Below are positions 1 through 8,492 of a stretch of DNA of 58,862 nucleotides, piece after piece. Source of the stretch: Streptomyces pinistramenti (GTDB lineage: Bacteria; Actinomycetota; Actinomycetes; Streptomycetales; Streptomycetaceae); the NCBI RefSeq assembly GCF_020564935.1, contig NZ_JAJCXB010000046.1, positions 1-58,862 of the forward strand. The letters run 5' to 3'. The notes beneath the pieces are model-generated. The model was not told where the DNA came from and ran no database searches. It saw only the letters and a program-made list of their open reading frames with translations. The translations under genes and the position numbers were made by a program. Numbering within the stretch: position 1 is the stretch's first letter; the number at the start of each line of letters is the position of its first letter.

Positions 1-46
1 CCACTGCGGATCCGCGGGCCACGGCCCGGTCGTACGTGTGCGGGGC

Positions 47-763
47 TCAGCCGGTGCGGCGCAGGCCCTCGGAGAGGCGGGCGGCCGCGTCGATGACCGC
101 CTGGGCGTGCATCCGGCCCGGGTGGCGGGTCAGCCGCTCGATCGGGCCGGAGACGGACACGGAGGCCACCACGCGGTTGGAAGGGCCCCGTACGGGCGCG
201 GAGACGGATGCCACGCCCGGTTCCCGCTCGCCGATCGACTGGGCCCAGCCGCGACGCCGTACGCCGGAGAGCGCGGTGGCGGTGAAGCGGGCGCCCTGGA
301 GGCCGCGGTGCAGCCGCTCCGGCTCCTCCCAGGCCATCAGGATCTGGGCCGCGGAACCGGCCTTCATGGGGAGCGTGGAGCCGACCGGGACGGTGTCCCG
401 CAGTCCGGACAGCCGTTCCGCCGCCGCCACGCAGATCCGCATCTCGCCCTGTCGCCGGTAGAGCTGGGCGCTCTCGCCCGTCACGTCGCGCAGATGCGTG
501 AGCACCGGTCCGGCCGTGGCCAGGAGGCGGTCCTCGCCGGCCGCCGCGGCCAGTTCGGACAGCCGTGGGCCGAGGATGAACCGGCCCTGCATGTCCCTCG
601 CCACCATCCGGTGGTGCTCCAGGGCCACGGCGAGCCGGTGTGCCGTGGGTCGTGCAAGCCCTGTCGCCGCGACCAGCCCGGCGAGGGTGGCCGGACCGGA
701 CTCCAGAGCGCTCAATACGAGAGCCGCCTTGTCGAGAACGCCGACGCCGCTAGAGTTGTCCAT
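47..763 (-). CDS. ndgR: IclR-family transcriptional regulator NdgR
   Basis: A 238-residue IclR-type regulator. A winged helix-turn-helix lies at about residues 12-75 (ATGLARPTAHRLAVAL is the recognition region) and the C-terminal effector-binding domain follows. Divergence from leuCD is the hallmark of NdgR/AreB in Streptomyces, which is known to control leucine biosynthesis and to influence amino-acid-dependent antibiotic production. I chose the ATG at 763 because the conserved protein begins MDNSSGVGVLDKAALV; an in-frame ATG at 784 would add seven residues. A near-palindrome at 778-794, just upstream of the start, is a good autoregulatory operator candidate. The DNA-binding role is a family inference; the gene assignment is firm. 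Confidence 0.93.
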   Translation of the reverse strand: MDNSSGVGVLDKAALVLSALESGPATLAGLVAATGLARPTAHRLAVALEHHRMVARDMQGRFILGPRLSELAAAAGEDRLLATAGPVLTHLRDVTGESAQLYRRQGEMRICVAAAERLSGLRDTVPVGSTLPMKAGSAAQILMAWEEPERLHRGLQGARFTATALSGVRRRGWAQSIGEREPGVASVSAPVRGPSNRVVASVSVSGPIERLTRHPGRMHAQAVIDAAARLSEGLRRTG

Positions 764-777
764 GCAACGATACTCGC

Positions 778-794
778 GTCTCACAGTGTGAAAC
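778..794. promoter_or_regulatory. Palindromic operator candidate between ndgR and leuC
   Basis: The 17-bp sequence GTCTCACAGTGTGAAAC has a perfect TCACA-G-TGTGA core and GT/AC ends. It sits 15 bp upstream of the ndgR start and about 140 bp upstream of leuC. Its position suits autorepression of ndgR and control of leuCD by NdgR; binding itself is inferred. Confidence 0.6.
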
Positions 795-934
795 GCAAGT
801 TCAATTTTCCTGCGAAGTCGTCAATCTGTAGATGCGGCCCTCGACCAGGGTCCGGCGAGCGGCCCGGCACGGGGGTGCGGGGTCTCGCACCAGTTCGAGT
901 TGGGCCGGCAATGCGGCCGGCCGGAGGGAAAGCG

Positions 935-2371
935 ATGGGACGGACACTCGCGGAGAAGGTCTGGGACGACCACGTCGTCCGGCGCGCGGAAGGCGAGCCC
1001 GACCTCCTCTTCATCGATCTGCACCTGCTGCACGAGGTCACCAGCCCGCAGGCGTTCGACGGCCTGCGCAAGGCCGGCCGCCAGGTGCGACGCACGGACC
1101 TGACCATCGCCACCGAGGATCACAACACCCCGACCCTCGACATCGACAAGCCGATCGCCGACCCGGTCTCGCGCACCCAGCTGGAGACGCTGCGCAAGAA
1201 CTGCGCGGAGTTCGGCGTCAGACTGCACCCGCTGGGCGACGTCGAGCAGGGCGTTGTCCACGTCGTGGGACCGCAGTTGGGACTGACCCAGCCCGGCACC
1301 ACCGTGGTCTGCGGTGACAGCCACACCTCCACCCACGGAGCCTTCGGCGCCCTGGCGTTCGGCATCGGCACCAGCCAGGTCGAGCACGTCCTGGCCACCC
1401 AGACGCTGCCGCTGGCCCCGTTCAAGACCATGGCGATCACCGTCGAGGGCGAGCTGCCCGACGGCGTCACCGCCAAGGACCTGATCCTGGCGATCATCGC
1501 CAGGATCGGCACCGGCGGCGGCCAGGGCTACGTCCTGGAGTACCGCGGCTCCGCCATCGAGAAGCTGTCGATGGAAGCCCGGATGACCATCTGCAACATG
1601 TCGATCGAGGCCGGTGCGCGGGCGGGCATGATCGCCCCCGACGCGACCACCTTCGACTACCTGCGCGGGCGCGACCACGCCCCTGCCGACGGCGCGGACT
1701 GGGACGCGGCCGTCGCGTACTGGAAGACGCTGCGCACCGACGACGACGCGGTCTTCGACGCCGAGGTCGTCATCGACGCCTCCGAACTGGCGCCGTTCGT
1801 CACCTGGGGCACCAACCCCGGCCAGGGCGCGCCGCTTTCCTCCAGCGTCCCCGACCCCGCTTCGTACGAGGACGTCTCGGAGCGCTTCGCCGCCGAAAAG
1901 GCCCTGGAATACATGGGGTTGACGGCAGGTCAGCCGCTGCGCGAGATCGCCGTGGACACCGTCTTCGTAGGTTCGTGCACCAACGGCCGTATCGAGGACC
2001 TGCGCTCGGCGGCCGCGACCCTGGAGGGCCGCAAGGTCGCCGACGGCGTACGGATGCTGGTCGTTCCCGGCTCGGTCAGGGTGTCGCTGGAGGCTGTGGC
2101 CGAGGGTCTGGACAAGGTGTTCACCGCGGCCGGCGCCGAGTGGCGGCACGCGGGCTGTTCGATGTGCCTGGGCATGAACCCCGACCAGCTGGCGCCGGGC
2201 GAGCGCTCCGCGTCCACCTCCAACCGCAACTTCGAGGGCCGGCAGGGCAAGGGAGGTCGTACGCACCTGGTCTCGCCCCAGGTTGCCGCCGCAACAGCGG
2301 TTCTCGGCCATCTGGCCTCACCGGCCGACCTGTCCGACGCCGATGTTCGTACGCCCGCGGGAGCCCGATAA
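935..2371 (+). CDS. leuC: 3-isopropylmalate dehydratase large subunit
   Basis: A 478-residue aconitase-family protein. With LeuD it isomerises 2-isopropylmalate to 3-isopropylmalate in leucine synthesis. The [4Fe-4S] ligands are visible as Cys348 (GSCTNGR) and Cys408/Cys411 (CSMC). The ATG at 935 follows a GGAGGGAA ribosome site at 922-929, and the protein starts MGRTLAEKVWDDHVV as in the family. The open frame continues far upstream but that part is not homologous sequence. leuD follows after 2 bp, so the two subunits are co-translated. Regulation by the divergent NdgR is expected. Confidence 0.97.
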   Translation: MGRTLAEKVWDDHVVRRAEGEPDLLFIDLHLLHEVTSPQAFDGLRKAGRQVRRTDLTIATEDHNTPTLDIDKPIADPVSRTQLETLRKNCAEFGVRLHPLGDVEQGVVHVVGPQLGLTQPGTTVVCGDSHTSTHGAFGALAFGIGTSQVEHVLATQTLPLAPFKTMAITVEGELPDGVTAKDLILAIIARIGTGGGQGYVLEYRGSAIEKLSMEARMTICNMSIEAGARAGMIAPDATTFDYLRGRDHAPADGADWDAAVAYWKTLRTDDDAVFDAEVVIDASELAPFVTWGTNPGQGAPLSSSVPDPASYEDVSERFAAEKALEYMGLTAGQPLREIAVDTVFVGSCTNGRIEDLRSAAATLEGRKVADGVRMLVVPGSVRVSLEAVAEGLDKVFTAAGAEWRHAGCSMCLGMNPDQLAPGERSASTSNRNFEGRQGKGGRTHLVSPQVAAATAVLGHLASPADLSDADVRTPAGAR

Positions 2372-2373
2372 CC

Positions 2374-2967
2374 ATGGAAGCTTTCACCACCCACACCGGC
2401 CGGGCCGTTCCGCTGCGCCGCAGCAACGTCGACACCGACCAGATCATCCCGGCGCACTGGCTGAAGAAGGTCACCCGCGACGGCTTCGAGGACGGGCTGT
2501 TCGAGGCGTGGCGCAAGGACCCCGCCTTCGTCCTCAACCAGGAGGTGTACAAGGGCGCCACGGTCCTGGTCGCGGGCCCCGACTTCGGCACCGGCTCCTC
2601 GCGCGAGCACGCCGTCTGGGCGCTCCAGAACTACGGCTTCAAGGCCGTCATCTCCTCGCGGTTCGCGGACATCTTCCGCGGCAACTCCCTCAAGAACGGG
2701 CTGCTGACGGTGGTCCTGCCGCAGGAGACCGTCGACCGGCTGCAGAAGCTCGCCGAGACCGACCCGACCGCCGAGGTGACGGTCGACCTGGTGGGCAGGC
2801 AGGTACGGGCCGAGGGCATCACCGCGGACTTCGAGTTGGACGAGAACGCCCGCTGGCGGCTGCTGGAAGGGCTGGACGACATCAGCCTCACTCTTCGGGA
2901 GGAGTCCTCCATCGTGGGGTACGAGGCGAACAGGCCGTCGTTCAAACCGCGTACAGTGGAGGTCTGA
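2374..2967 (+). CDS. leuD: 3-isopropylmalate dehydratase small subunit
   Basis: A 197-residue swivel-domain subunit of isopropylmalate isomerase and obligate partner of LeuC. The substrate-recognition stretch NVDTDQIIPAHWLK (residues 18-31) and the loop GTGSSREHAVWAL (72-84) are intact. The length is normal for a bacterial LeuD. The ATG lies 2 bp after the leuC stop. A strong hairpin terminator follows at 3001-3037, so leuCD is probably a two-gene operon. Confidence 0.97.
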   Translation: MEAFTTHTGRAVPLRRSNVDTDQIIPAHWLKKVTRDGFEDGLFEAWRKDPAFVLNQEVYKGATVLVAGPDFGTGSSREHAVWALQNYGFKAVISSRFADIFRGNSLKNGLLTVVLPQETVDRLQKLAETDPTAEVTVDLVGRQVRAEGITADFELDENARWRLLEGLDDISLTLREESSIVGYEANRPSFKPRTVEV

Positions 2968-3000
2968 CCTCGGGCTTTTGGCTCAAAGACATATTGCGTA

Positions 3001-3037
3001 CGATGCGCCCCCTGTGAAGTTGGCAGGGGGCGCATCG
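3001..3037 (+). terminator. Terminator of leuCD
   Basis: A perfect 14-bp inverted repeat (CGATGCGCCCCCTG at 3001-3014 and its complement at 3024-3037) with a 9-nt loop lies 33 bp after the leuD stop. There is no long U tract, as is usual in Streptomyces. Confidence 0.8.
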
Positions 3038-3102
3038 GCTTGTCGAGGCCGCTGTTGAGGCCCCGTGAAGCGACAACTCGCCGCAGATGGCACAATTAGC
3101 GC

Positions 3103-3348
3103 ATGGAACGCGACGGCCAACTCAAGCTCTACGGTCACGTCGCCGACCGGCTCAAGGACGCACACGCAAGAGTGCGGACACTGCAAGTCCCGGAGGGCGT
3201 ACGGATGGCGCTGACCCGGAAGCTGCTCGTCATCACGTCCGCGGCAAAACACGATCTTGCGGACGCGGCAAGGCGTCTGGAGTGGTTCATGGCCGACCTC
3301 GATGAAGGTCGTTATCCCGAAGACGTGCACACCGACGGAAGTACGTGA
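3103..3348 (+). CDS. Small conserved protein of unknown function
   Basis: An 81-residue charged, mostly helical protein without signal peptide or membrane segment. It contains a basic central stretch (VRMALTRKLLVITSAAKHDLADAARRL). I recognise it as a small conserved protein found next to hupS in Streptomyces but cannot assign a function. A -10-like CACAAT at 3091-3096 ends 6 nt before the ATG and there is no Shine-Dalgarno sequence, so the transcript may be leaderless. Its position between a leuCD terminator and the hupS promoter makes it a separate unit. Confidence 0.75.
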   Translation: MERDGQLKLYGHVADRLKDAHARVRTLQVPEGVRMALTRKLLVITSAAKHDLADAARRLEWFMADLDEGRYPEDVHTDGST

Positions 3349-3393
3349 GGTTCGAGTTCGTTGCGGCACAAGGGTGATTAGCCCGTTTCGTGT

Positions 3394-3422
3394 TTGATTT
3401 GCGGTATATATCTGCCTAACGT
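3394..3422 (+). promoter_or_regulatory. Promoter of hupS
   Basis: A TTGATT -35 (3394-3399) and TAACGT -10 (3417-3422) are separated by 17 bp in an unusually AT-rich patch. They predict a leader of about 45 nt carrying a small TGGAA/TTCCA hairpin and the AAGGGGAA ribosome site (3463-3470) before the GTG start. Confidence 0.5.
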
Positions 3423-3473
3423 GCGAAAAAGCTTGGAATCTTTCGTTCCAGCAATGTCTCCGAAGGGGAAGAC

Positions 3474-4166
3474 GTGAACAAGGCGCAGCTCGTAGAAGCC
3501 ATTGCCGACAAGCTCGGCGGCCGCCAGAACGCCGCGGACGCGGTGGACGCCGTACTGGACGCAGTCGTCCGTGCAGTTGTCTCCGGCGACCGCGTTTCGG
3601 TCACCGGATTCGGCTCGTTCGAAAAGGTCGACCGCCCGGCCCGCTACGCCCGCAACCCGCAGACCGGTGAGCGGGTGCGGGTCAAGAAGACCTCCGTGCC
3701 GCGTTTCCGCGCGGGCCAGGGCTTCAAGGACCTGGTGAGCGGCTCCAAGAAGCTCCCGAAGAACGACGTGGCCGTCAAGAAGGCCCCCAAGGGCAGCCTT
3801 TCGGGCGGTACTTCCACCCGTACGACGGTGAAGAAGGCCGCCGCGAAGAAGGCCACCACCGCCAAGAAGGCCGCGGCGAAGAAGACCACGGCCACCGCCA
3901 AGAAGGCGACGGCGAAGAAGACCACCGCCAAGAAGGCGGCGCCGGCGAAGAAGGCGGCCGCCACCGCCACGGCCAAGAAGGCGGCGGCGAAGAAGGCCAC
4001 CACCGCCAAGAAGGCGGCGCCGGCGAAGAAGGCCACGGCCACCGCCAAGAAGGCCACCGTCAAGAAGACCGCCCCCGCCAAGAAGGCGACGGCGAAGAAG
4101 GCTCCGGCCAAGAAGGCCACGGCGCGCAAGACCACCGCCAAGAAGACCACCGCCCGCAAGCGGTAA
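3474..4166 (+). CDS. hupS: HU-like nucleoid protein with lysine/alanine-rich tail (HupS type)
   Basis: A 230-residue protein. Residues 1-95 are a typical HU domain (MNKAQLVEAIADKLGG, then the signature GFGSFEKVDRPARYARNPQTG and beta-arm residues). Residues from about 115 to the end are a low-complexity tail built of KKA, AKKAT and TAKKAA repeats resembling eukaryotic H1. In Streptomyces this two-part protein (HupS) compacts spore nucleoids and is distinct from the short HupA. The GTG start has a good ribosome site at 3463-3470. The repetitive tail can vary in length between strains by slippage. An imperfect hairpin at 4193-4222 follows. Confidence 0.96.
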   Translation: MNKAQLVEAIADKLGGRQNAADAVDAVLDAVVRAVVSGDRVSVTGFGSFEKVDRPARYARNPQTGERVRVKKTSVPRFRAGQGFKDLVSGSKKLPKNDVAVKKAPKGSLSGGTSTRTTVKKAAAKKATTAKKAAAKKTTATAKKATAKKTTAKKAAPAKKAAATATAKKAAAKKATTAKKAAPAKKATATAKKATVKKTAPAKKATAKKAPAKKATARKTTAKKTTARKR

Positions 4167-4192
4167 TTCCAGCAGCGGCGACGCCTCGCGTC

Positions 4193-4222
4193 GGGCCGGT
4201 CTCCCTTCGGGGAGCCCGGCCC
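4193..4222 (+). terminator. Terminator of hupS
   Basis: GGGCCGG and CTCCC pair with GGGAG and CCGGCCC around a TTCG tetraloop, with a single mismatch in the stem. The hairpin lies 26 bp after the stop. Confidence 0.65.
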
Positions 4223-4312
4223 GCGGCGCGTTTCGGGGACGGTTCGCCGCGGACCGCACCACCTTTCGGGCGGCCGGCCGGCCCCGGAGCGCGCTGCTTT
4301 AGGCTCTGTCCC

Positions 4313-4516
4313 ATGCAGGCCACCGCGTACACCTACGACTCCGCCTCCCGCTCCGGCAGCGTGCTGCTGGACGACGGCACCCCGGTCCCCTTCGACGCCG
4401 CCGCCTTCGACGCGGGCGGACTGCGCCTGTTGCGCCCCGGTCAGCGGGTACGGATCGAGGTCACCGGCGAGGGCGAGGCCCGCCGGATCGTGCTCGTCAC
4501 CCTTCAGACGCTCTGA
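4313..4516 (+). CDS. Small OB-fold/cold-shock-like protein
   Basis: A 67-residue acidic protein. Its strand-rich pattern (TAYTYDSASRSGSVLLDDGT, then GLRLLRPGQRVRIEV) resembles a cold-shock or OB-fold module, though the RNP1/RNP2 nucleic-acid motifs of classical Csp proteins are not evident. It is conserved next to hupS in Streptomyces as far as I recall; function unknown. A TAGGCT hexamer (4300-4305) ends 7 nt before the ATG and no ribosome site is present, predicting a leaderless mRNA. Its last 20 bp overlap the 3' end of cofC on the opposite strand. Confidence 0.75.
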   Translation: MQATAYTYDSASRSGSVLLDDGTPVPFDAAAFDAGGLRLLRPGQRVRIEVTGEGEARRIVLVTLQTL

Positions 4517-5210
4517 GACGGACACACAGCCCGCTGCGGCCCACGTCCCCGGCACTCCCTCCGGCACCGGCCAGCAATGCGGTGTGCGCCCCCACGCCGA
4601 GCGCCAGCGCCGCCCGCAGATCCTCGCCGGTGTCCACGTCCCTGCGGACCGAATCGGCGCCCGCCGCAATGATCTCGCGCGCACCCGACGCGAGATGACG
4701 CGCCCGTGAGCAGCCACCGAATGCCGGTGCCAATTCCACGCCGGAACTCGCGGTGAGAAGTGTGGTGCCGATATCCGCGGCATCGGTGAGAAATGCGCGG
4801 GGAAATAGCGCGGCGTAACGGAGTACCCGTTCCAGTTCGGCGGTCCGCAGTGCCGGGAGATCCGCGTTCAGGGCGGCGACCGCGGCGTCCGGGCGGCGGG
4901 CCCTCACCGCACTCGCGCCATGGGCCAGCGCGGCGTTGAGCCCGCGGCCCGGTGCGTCCGGCACGATGCGCGCCCCGAGCGCCGCCAGCCGCTCAGCGGC
5001 CAGCGGATCGTCCGTGACAACCGCCACATCCGCGACGTCCGCGCAGGCCAGCGCGGCGGTCACGGTGTCCAGTGCGAAAGCGAGCGCCAACCGCGGCCGG
5101 AACTCCTCACCGGCGGCCCGGGAAAGCCTGCTCTTGGCCCGCACCAGCGGTTTCAGTGGCACGACCAGGCTCCAGACCACATCCGCTCCGTCTCTTCGCA
5201 TCGGCTTCAT
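4497..5210 (-). CDS. cofC: 2-phospho-L-lactate/phosphoenolpyruvate guanylyltransferase (coenzyme F420 synthesis)
   Basis: A 237-residue CofC/FbiD family nucleotidyltransferase with a MobA-like fold. It contains VPLKPLVRAKSRLS near the N-terminus (residues 17-30, GTP-binding), VAVVTDDP and LNADLPAL, followed by DIGTTLL, all typical of the family. It activates phosphoenolpyruvate or 2-phospholactate with GTP to make the side-chain precursor for F420. It stands alone here; CofD and CofE are usually encoded elsewhere in Streptomyces. ATG codons at 5210 and 5201 are both possible starts. The gene converges on and overlaps the 67-residue gene by 20 bp. Confidence 0.9.
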   Translation of the reverse strand: MKPMRRDGADVVWSLVVPLKPLVRAKSRLSRAAGEEFRPRLALAFALDTVTAALACADVADVAVVTDDPLAAERLAALGARIVPDAPGRGLNAALAHGASAVRARRPDAAVAALNADLPALRTAELERVLRYAALFPRAFLTDAADIGTTLLTASSGVELAPAFGGCSRARHLASGAREIIAAGADSVRRDVDTGEDLRAALALGVGAHTALLAGAGGSAGDVGRSGLCVRLRASEG

Positions 5211-5342
5211 TTTCCCCTGCTGCCGCAGCTCTCCGGGAGCCGCGGGGTTACGGTGTTCTCGACATAGCGGGTACCTGGGGCGACACTTGTGCGGCTGCCG
5301 GCTCGCAGCAGCTCAGCAGGTCCCCACAAGGAGGGTGTCCCA

Positions 5343-6185
5343 GTGTCCCGCCGCAGAATCGGCTTCTGGTACCGCTTGGCCGCGGTCATCTGCAAACCGC
5401 CGCTCTTGGTTCTGTTCAAGCGGGACTGGCACGGAATGGAGAACATTCCGGCCGACGGCGGATTTATCACCGCGGTCAACCACAACTCGTATCTTGATCC
5501 GCTGTCGTATGCGCACTATCAGTACAACACCGGGCGGGTTCCCCGATTCCTGGCCAAGGCGGGGCTCTTTCGCAGCGGCTTTGTCGGCCTGATGATGCGC
5601 GGCACCGGACAGATCCCCGTCTACCGCGAAACCACCGACGCCGCCACCGCCTTCCGCGCCGCGGTCGCCGCCATCGAGAAGGGCGAATGCGTCGCCTTCT
5701 ATCCCGAGGGCACCCTGACCCGCGACCCCGCGATGTGGCCGATGCAGGGCAAAACCGGTGCCGCGCGAGTGGCGTTGCTCACCAAGGCGCCGGTGATTCC
5801 CGTCGCACAGTGGGGCGCCAACGACGCGATGCCGCCGTACGCCAAGGAGAAGAAGCTCCGCCTCCTGCCGCGCAAGACGCTGCGGGTGCAGGCGGGGCCG
5901 CCGGTCGACCTGAGCGCGTACTACGGCAAGGAGCCGACGGCCGAGGTGCTGCGCGAGGTCACCGACGTGATCATGGCCGCGATCACCGTGCAACTGGCGG
6001 AGGTTCGCGGCGAGGACGTGCCCGCCGAACCGTACGACCACCGCAAGACCATCGCCCGCGAGCGCCGCGCCGCCCGCGAGGCCGCGAAGGCCGAGAAGGC
6101 GGCGGCGACGGCCGCCACGGAACCGGCCGCCGCACCGCAGCCGACCCGAAGCACCCAGCAGGCACAGGAGGATGAAGGCAAGTGA
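5343..6185 (+). CDS. plsC: 1-acyl-sn-glycerol-3-phosphate acyltransferase (PlsC family)
   Basis: A 280-residue membrane-associated acyltransferase that converts lysophosphatidate to phosphatidate. The catalytic HX4D motif is His47-Asp52 (NHNSYLD). The substrate motif GQIPVYR (89-95) and the YPEGT motif (120-124) are present. The C-terminus carries an Ala/Lys-rich low-complexity tail. The GTG at 5343 is chosen because AAGGAGGG lies at 5328-5335; the open frame extends upstream without homology. The stop overlaps the gpsA start (GTGA), so acyl-glycerol and glycerol-phosphate steps of lipid synthesis are translationally coupled. Confidence 0.93.
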   Translation: MSRRRIGFWYRLAAVICKPPLLVLFKRDWHGMENIPADGGFITAVNHNSYLDPLSYAHYQYNTGRVPRFLAKAGLFRSGFVGLMMRGTGQIPVYRETTDAATAFRAAVAAIEKGECVAFYPEGTLTRDPAMWPMQGKTGAARVALLTKAPVIPVAQWGANDAMPPYAKEKKLRLLPRKTLRVQAGPPVDLSAYYGKEPTAEVLREVTDVIMAAITVQLAEVRGEDVPAEPYDHRKTIARERRAAREAAKAEKAAATAATEPAAAPQPTRSTQQAQEDEGK

Positions 6186-7183
6186 CGCGCTGCGCCGTCT
6201 TTGGCACGGGGTCCTGGGGCACCGCATTCGCGATGGTGCTCGCCGACGCGGGCTGCGAGGTGACCTTGTGGGGACGCCGCCCCGGCATCGTCGACGCCGT
6301 CAACAACGGCCGGACGAACCCCGACTACCTGCCGGGGGTCGAGCTGCCCGCATCCGTACGGGCCACCACCGATCCGGCGGAAGCGGCCGCGGGCGCGGAC
6401 TTCACCGTCCTCGCCATTCCCTCCCAGACGCTGCGCGCCAACCTCGCCGACTGGGCGCCGTTGCTGCCCGCCGACACGGTTCTGGTCTCCCTGATGAAGG
6501 GCGTCGAACTGGGCACGGCCAAGCGGATGAGCGAGGTCATCGAGGAGGTCGCCAAGGCCCCGGCGGAGCGCGTCGCGGTGCTCACAGGTCCCAACCTCGC
6601 CAAGGAGATCGCCGCCCGGCAGCCCGCCGCTGCCGTCGTCGCCTGCGCCGACGAAGCGGTCGCCCGCCGGCTCCAGACCGCCTGCCACACCCCGTACTTC
6701 CGCCCGTACACCAACACCGACGTGATCGGCTGTGAACTGGGCGGCGCCGTCAAGAACGTCATCGCGCTCGCCGTCGGCATCGCGGCAGGAATGGGGCTCG
6801 GCGACAACGCCAAGGCTTCGCTGATCACCCGCGGCCTCGCGGAGACCACCCGGCTCGGCCTCGCCATGGGAGCCGACGCGCACACCTTCGCCGGGCTCGC
6901 CGGCATGGGCGACCTCGTCGCCACCTGCTCGTCGCCGCTGTCGCGCAACAACACCTTCGGCCGCAACCTCGGCCGCGGTATGTCGCTGGCGGAGACCATC
7001 GCGGTCACCAAGCAGACCGCCGAAGGCGTCAAGTCCTGTGAATCCGTGCAGGATCTGGCCCGCAGGCACGGCGTCGAGATGCCGCTGACCGACACGGTCG
7101 TCGACATCGTGCACGAGGGCAAGCCGCCGCTGGTCGCCCTCAAGGATCTGATGTCGCGCAGCGCCAAGCCCGAGCGGCACTGA
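6182..7183 (+). CDS. gpsA: NAD(P)-dependent glycerol-3-phosphate dehydrogenase
   Basis: A 333-residue cytosolic enzyme that reduces dihydroxyacetone phosphate to sn-glycerol-3-phosphate for phospholipids. The Rossmann motif GTGSWGTA is at residues 8-15. The catalytic lysine region GAVKNVIALAVGI and the following GLGDNAKASLITRGL are intact. Length is standard. The GTG start overlaps the plsC stop by 4 bp and has AGGAGGATGAAGG upstream within plsC. Confidence 0.97.
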   Translation: MTRCAVFGTGSWGTAFAMVLADAGCEVTLWGRRPGIVDAVNNGRTNPDYLPGVELPASVRATTDPAEAAAGADFTVLAIPSQTLRANLADWAPLLPADTVLVSLMKGVELGTAKRMSEVIEEVAKAPAERVAVLTGPNLAKEIAARQPAAAVVACADEAVARRLQTACHTPYFRPYTNTDVIGCELGGAVKNVIALAVGIAAGMGLGDNAKASLITRGLAETTRLGLAMGADAHTFAGLAGMGDLVATCSSPLSRNNTFGRNLGRGMSLAETIAVTKQTAEGVKSCESVQDLARRHGVEMPLTDTVVDIVHEGKPPLVALKDLMSRSAKPERH

Positions 7184-7313
7184 CGGCGCACCGCGCTCAC
7201 CCGGCCCGGCGGGCGGCCCGGACACCGGGCCCCGGCCGGCGGGCGGACACGGTGCCACCAACGGCCGCCGCAGCGCTGACTCCCTGACTGCCAGCAGGTA
7301 CCCTCAACCCGAT

Positions 7314-8450
7314 ATGAGCAGCCAGACCCCTCCCCACAAGCCCCGTGTCGCCGTCGTGTTCGGCGGCCGCAGCTCCGAGCACGCCATCTCCGTGGTCACC
7401 GCGGGAGCCGTCCTGCGCGCCATCGACCGTGAGAAGTACGACGTGCTGCCCATCGGCATCACCGTCGACGGCCGCTGGGCGCTGACCGCCGACGACCCCG
7501 AGCGGATGGCCATCGCGGACCGGAAGCTGCCGAGCGTCGCCGAACTCGCCGAGTCCACCGAAGGCGGCGTCGTGCTGCCGGTCGACCCGACCAACCGCGA
7601 AATCGTCTACAGCGAACCCGGCTCGGTGCCCAAGGCGCTCGGCGAGGTCGACGTCGTCTTCCCCGTCCTGCACGGCCCGTACGGCGAGGACGGCACGCTC
7701 CAGGGCCTGCTGGAGCTGTCCGGCGTCCCCTACGTCGGCTCGGGCGTGCTCGCCTCGGCCGTCGGCCAGGACAAGGACTACATGAAGCGGGTGTTCACCT
7801 CCTTCGGGCTGCCGGTCGGCCCGTACGAGGTCATCCGCCCGCGGGAGTGGGAGCAGAATCCCGCGGTGGCCCGCAAGAAGATCGTGGACTTCGCCGCCGA
7901 GCACGGCTGGCCGCTGTTCGTGAAGCCCGCCCGCGCCGGCTCATCGATGGGCATCACCAAGGTCGACGGTCTCGACGGCCTGGACGAGGCGATCGAGGAG
8001 GCGCGCCGCCACGACCCCAAGATCCTGGTCGAGTCGCTGCTGCGCGGCCGCGAGATCGAGTGCGGGGTCCTGGAGTTCGATGACGGGCCGCGGGCCAGCG
8101 TGCCGGCCGAGATCCCGCCGGTCACCGCGCACGACTTCTACGACTTCGAGGCGAAGTACATCGACTCGGCCGCCGGTCTCGTGCCGGCGCCGCTGAGCGC
8201 CGATGAGACCGCCGAGGTCCAGGAGCTGGCCGTCGCGGCGTTCGAAGCGGCGTCCTGCGAGGGCCTGGTCCGTGCGGACTTCTTCCTGCAGGACAACGGC
8301 GAGTTCGTGATCAACGAGATCAACACGCTGCCCGGCTTCACGCCCATCTCGATGTACCCGCGGATGTGGCAGGAGAGCGGAGTGGACTACGCCGAGCTGA
8401 TCGACCGGCTGCTCCAGGCGGCACTGCGCCGCTCCACCGGCCTGCGCTGA
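7314..8450 (+). CDS. ddl: D-alanine--D-alanine ligase
   Basis: A 378-residue ATP-grasp enzyme that makes the D-Ala-D-Ala dipeptide for peptidoglycan. Visible features are VVFGGRSSEHAIS near the N-terminus, the glycine-rich PARAGSSMGITKV loop, the HGPYGEDGTLQG motif and the C-terminal metal-binding NEINTLPGFTPISMYP. A TACCCT hexamer (7299-7304) ends 9 nt before the ATG and no ribosome site is evident, so the transcript may start at or near the AUG. A bidirectional hairpin follows. Confidence 0.96.
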   Translation: MSSQTPPHKPRVAVVFGGRSSEHAISVVTAGAVLRAIDREKYDVLPIGITVDGRWALTADDPERMAIADRKLPSVAELAESTEGGVVLPVDPTNREIVYSEPGSVPKALGEVDVVFPVLHGPYGEDGTLQGLLELSGVPYVGSGVLASAVGQDKDYMKRVFTSFGLPVGPYEVIRPREWEQNPAVARKKIVDFAAEHGWPLFVKPARAGSSMGITKVDGLDGLDEAIEEARRHDPKILVESLLRGREIECGVLEFDDGPRASVPAEIPPVTAHDFYDFEAKYIDSAAGLVPAPLSADETAEVQELAVAAFEAASCEGLVRADFFLQDNGEFVINEINTLPGFTPISMYPRMWQESGVDYAELIDRLLQAALRRSTGLR

Positions 8451-8465
8451 AACCGCCGGTCCGAC

Positions 8466-8492
8466 GCCGGGCCCCGAGGACGGGGGCCCGGC
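8466..8492. terminator. Bidirectional terminator between ddl and the DUF3515 gene
   Basis: A perfect 10-bp GC stem (GCCGGGCCCC at 8466-8475 with 8483-8492) and 7-nt loop lie between two convergent genes. The right arm abuts the stop of the minus-strand gene. Confidence 0.7.

Noticed and set aside
36..461. Long open frames antisense to ndgR and upstream of leuC
   Set aside because: They lack homology, and very high third-position GC creates long antisense frames. The real leuC starts at 935.
3830..4160. Repeat array resembling a CRISPR or minisatellite
   Set aside because: The repeats are codon repeats of the HupS tail, without constant spacers.
3378..4262. Leu/Gly-rich antisense frame across hupS
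   Set aside because: It is the reverse complement of the Lys/Ala repeat tail and not a protein.
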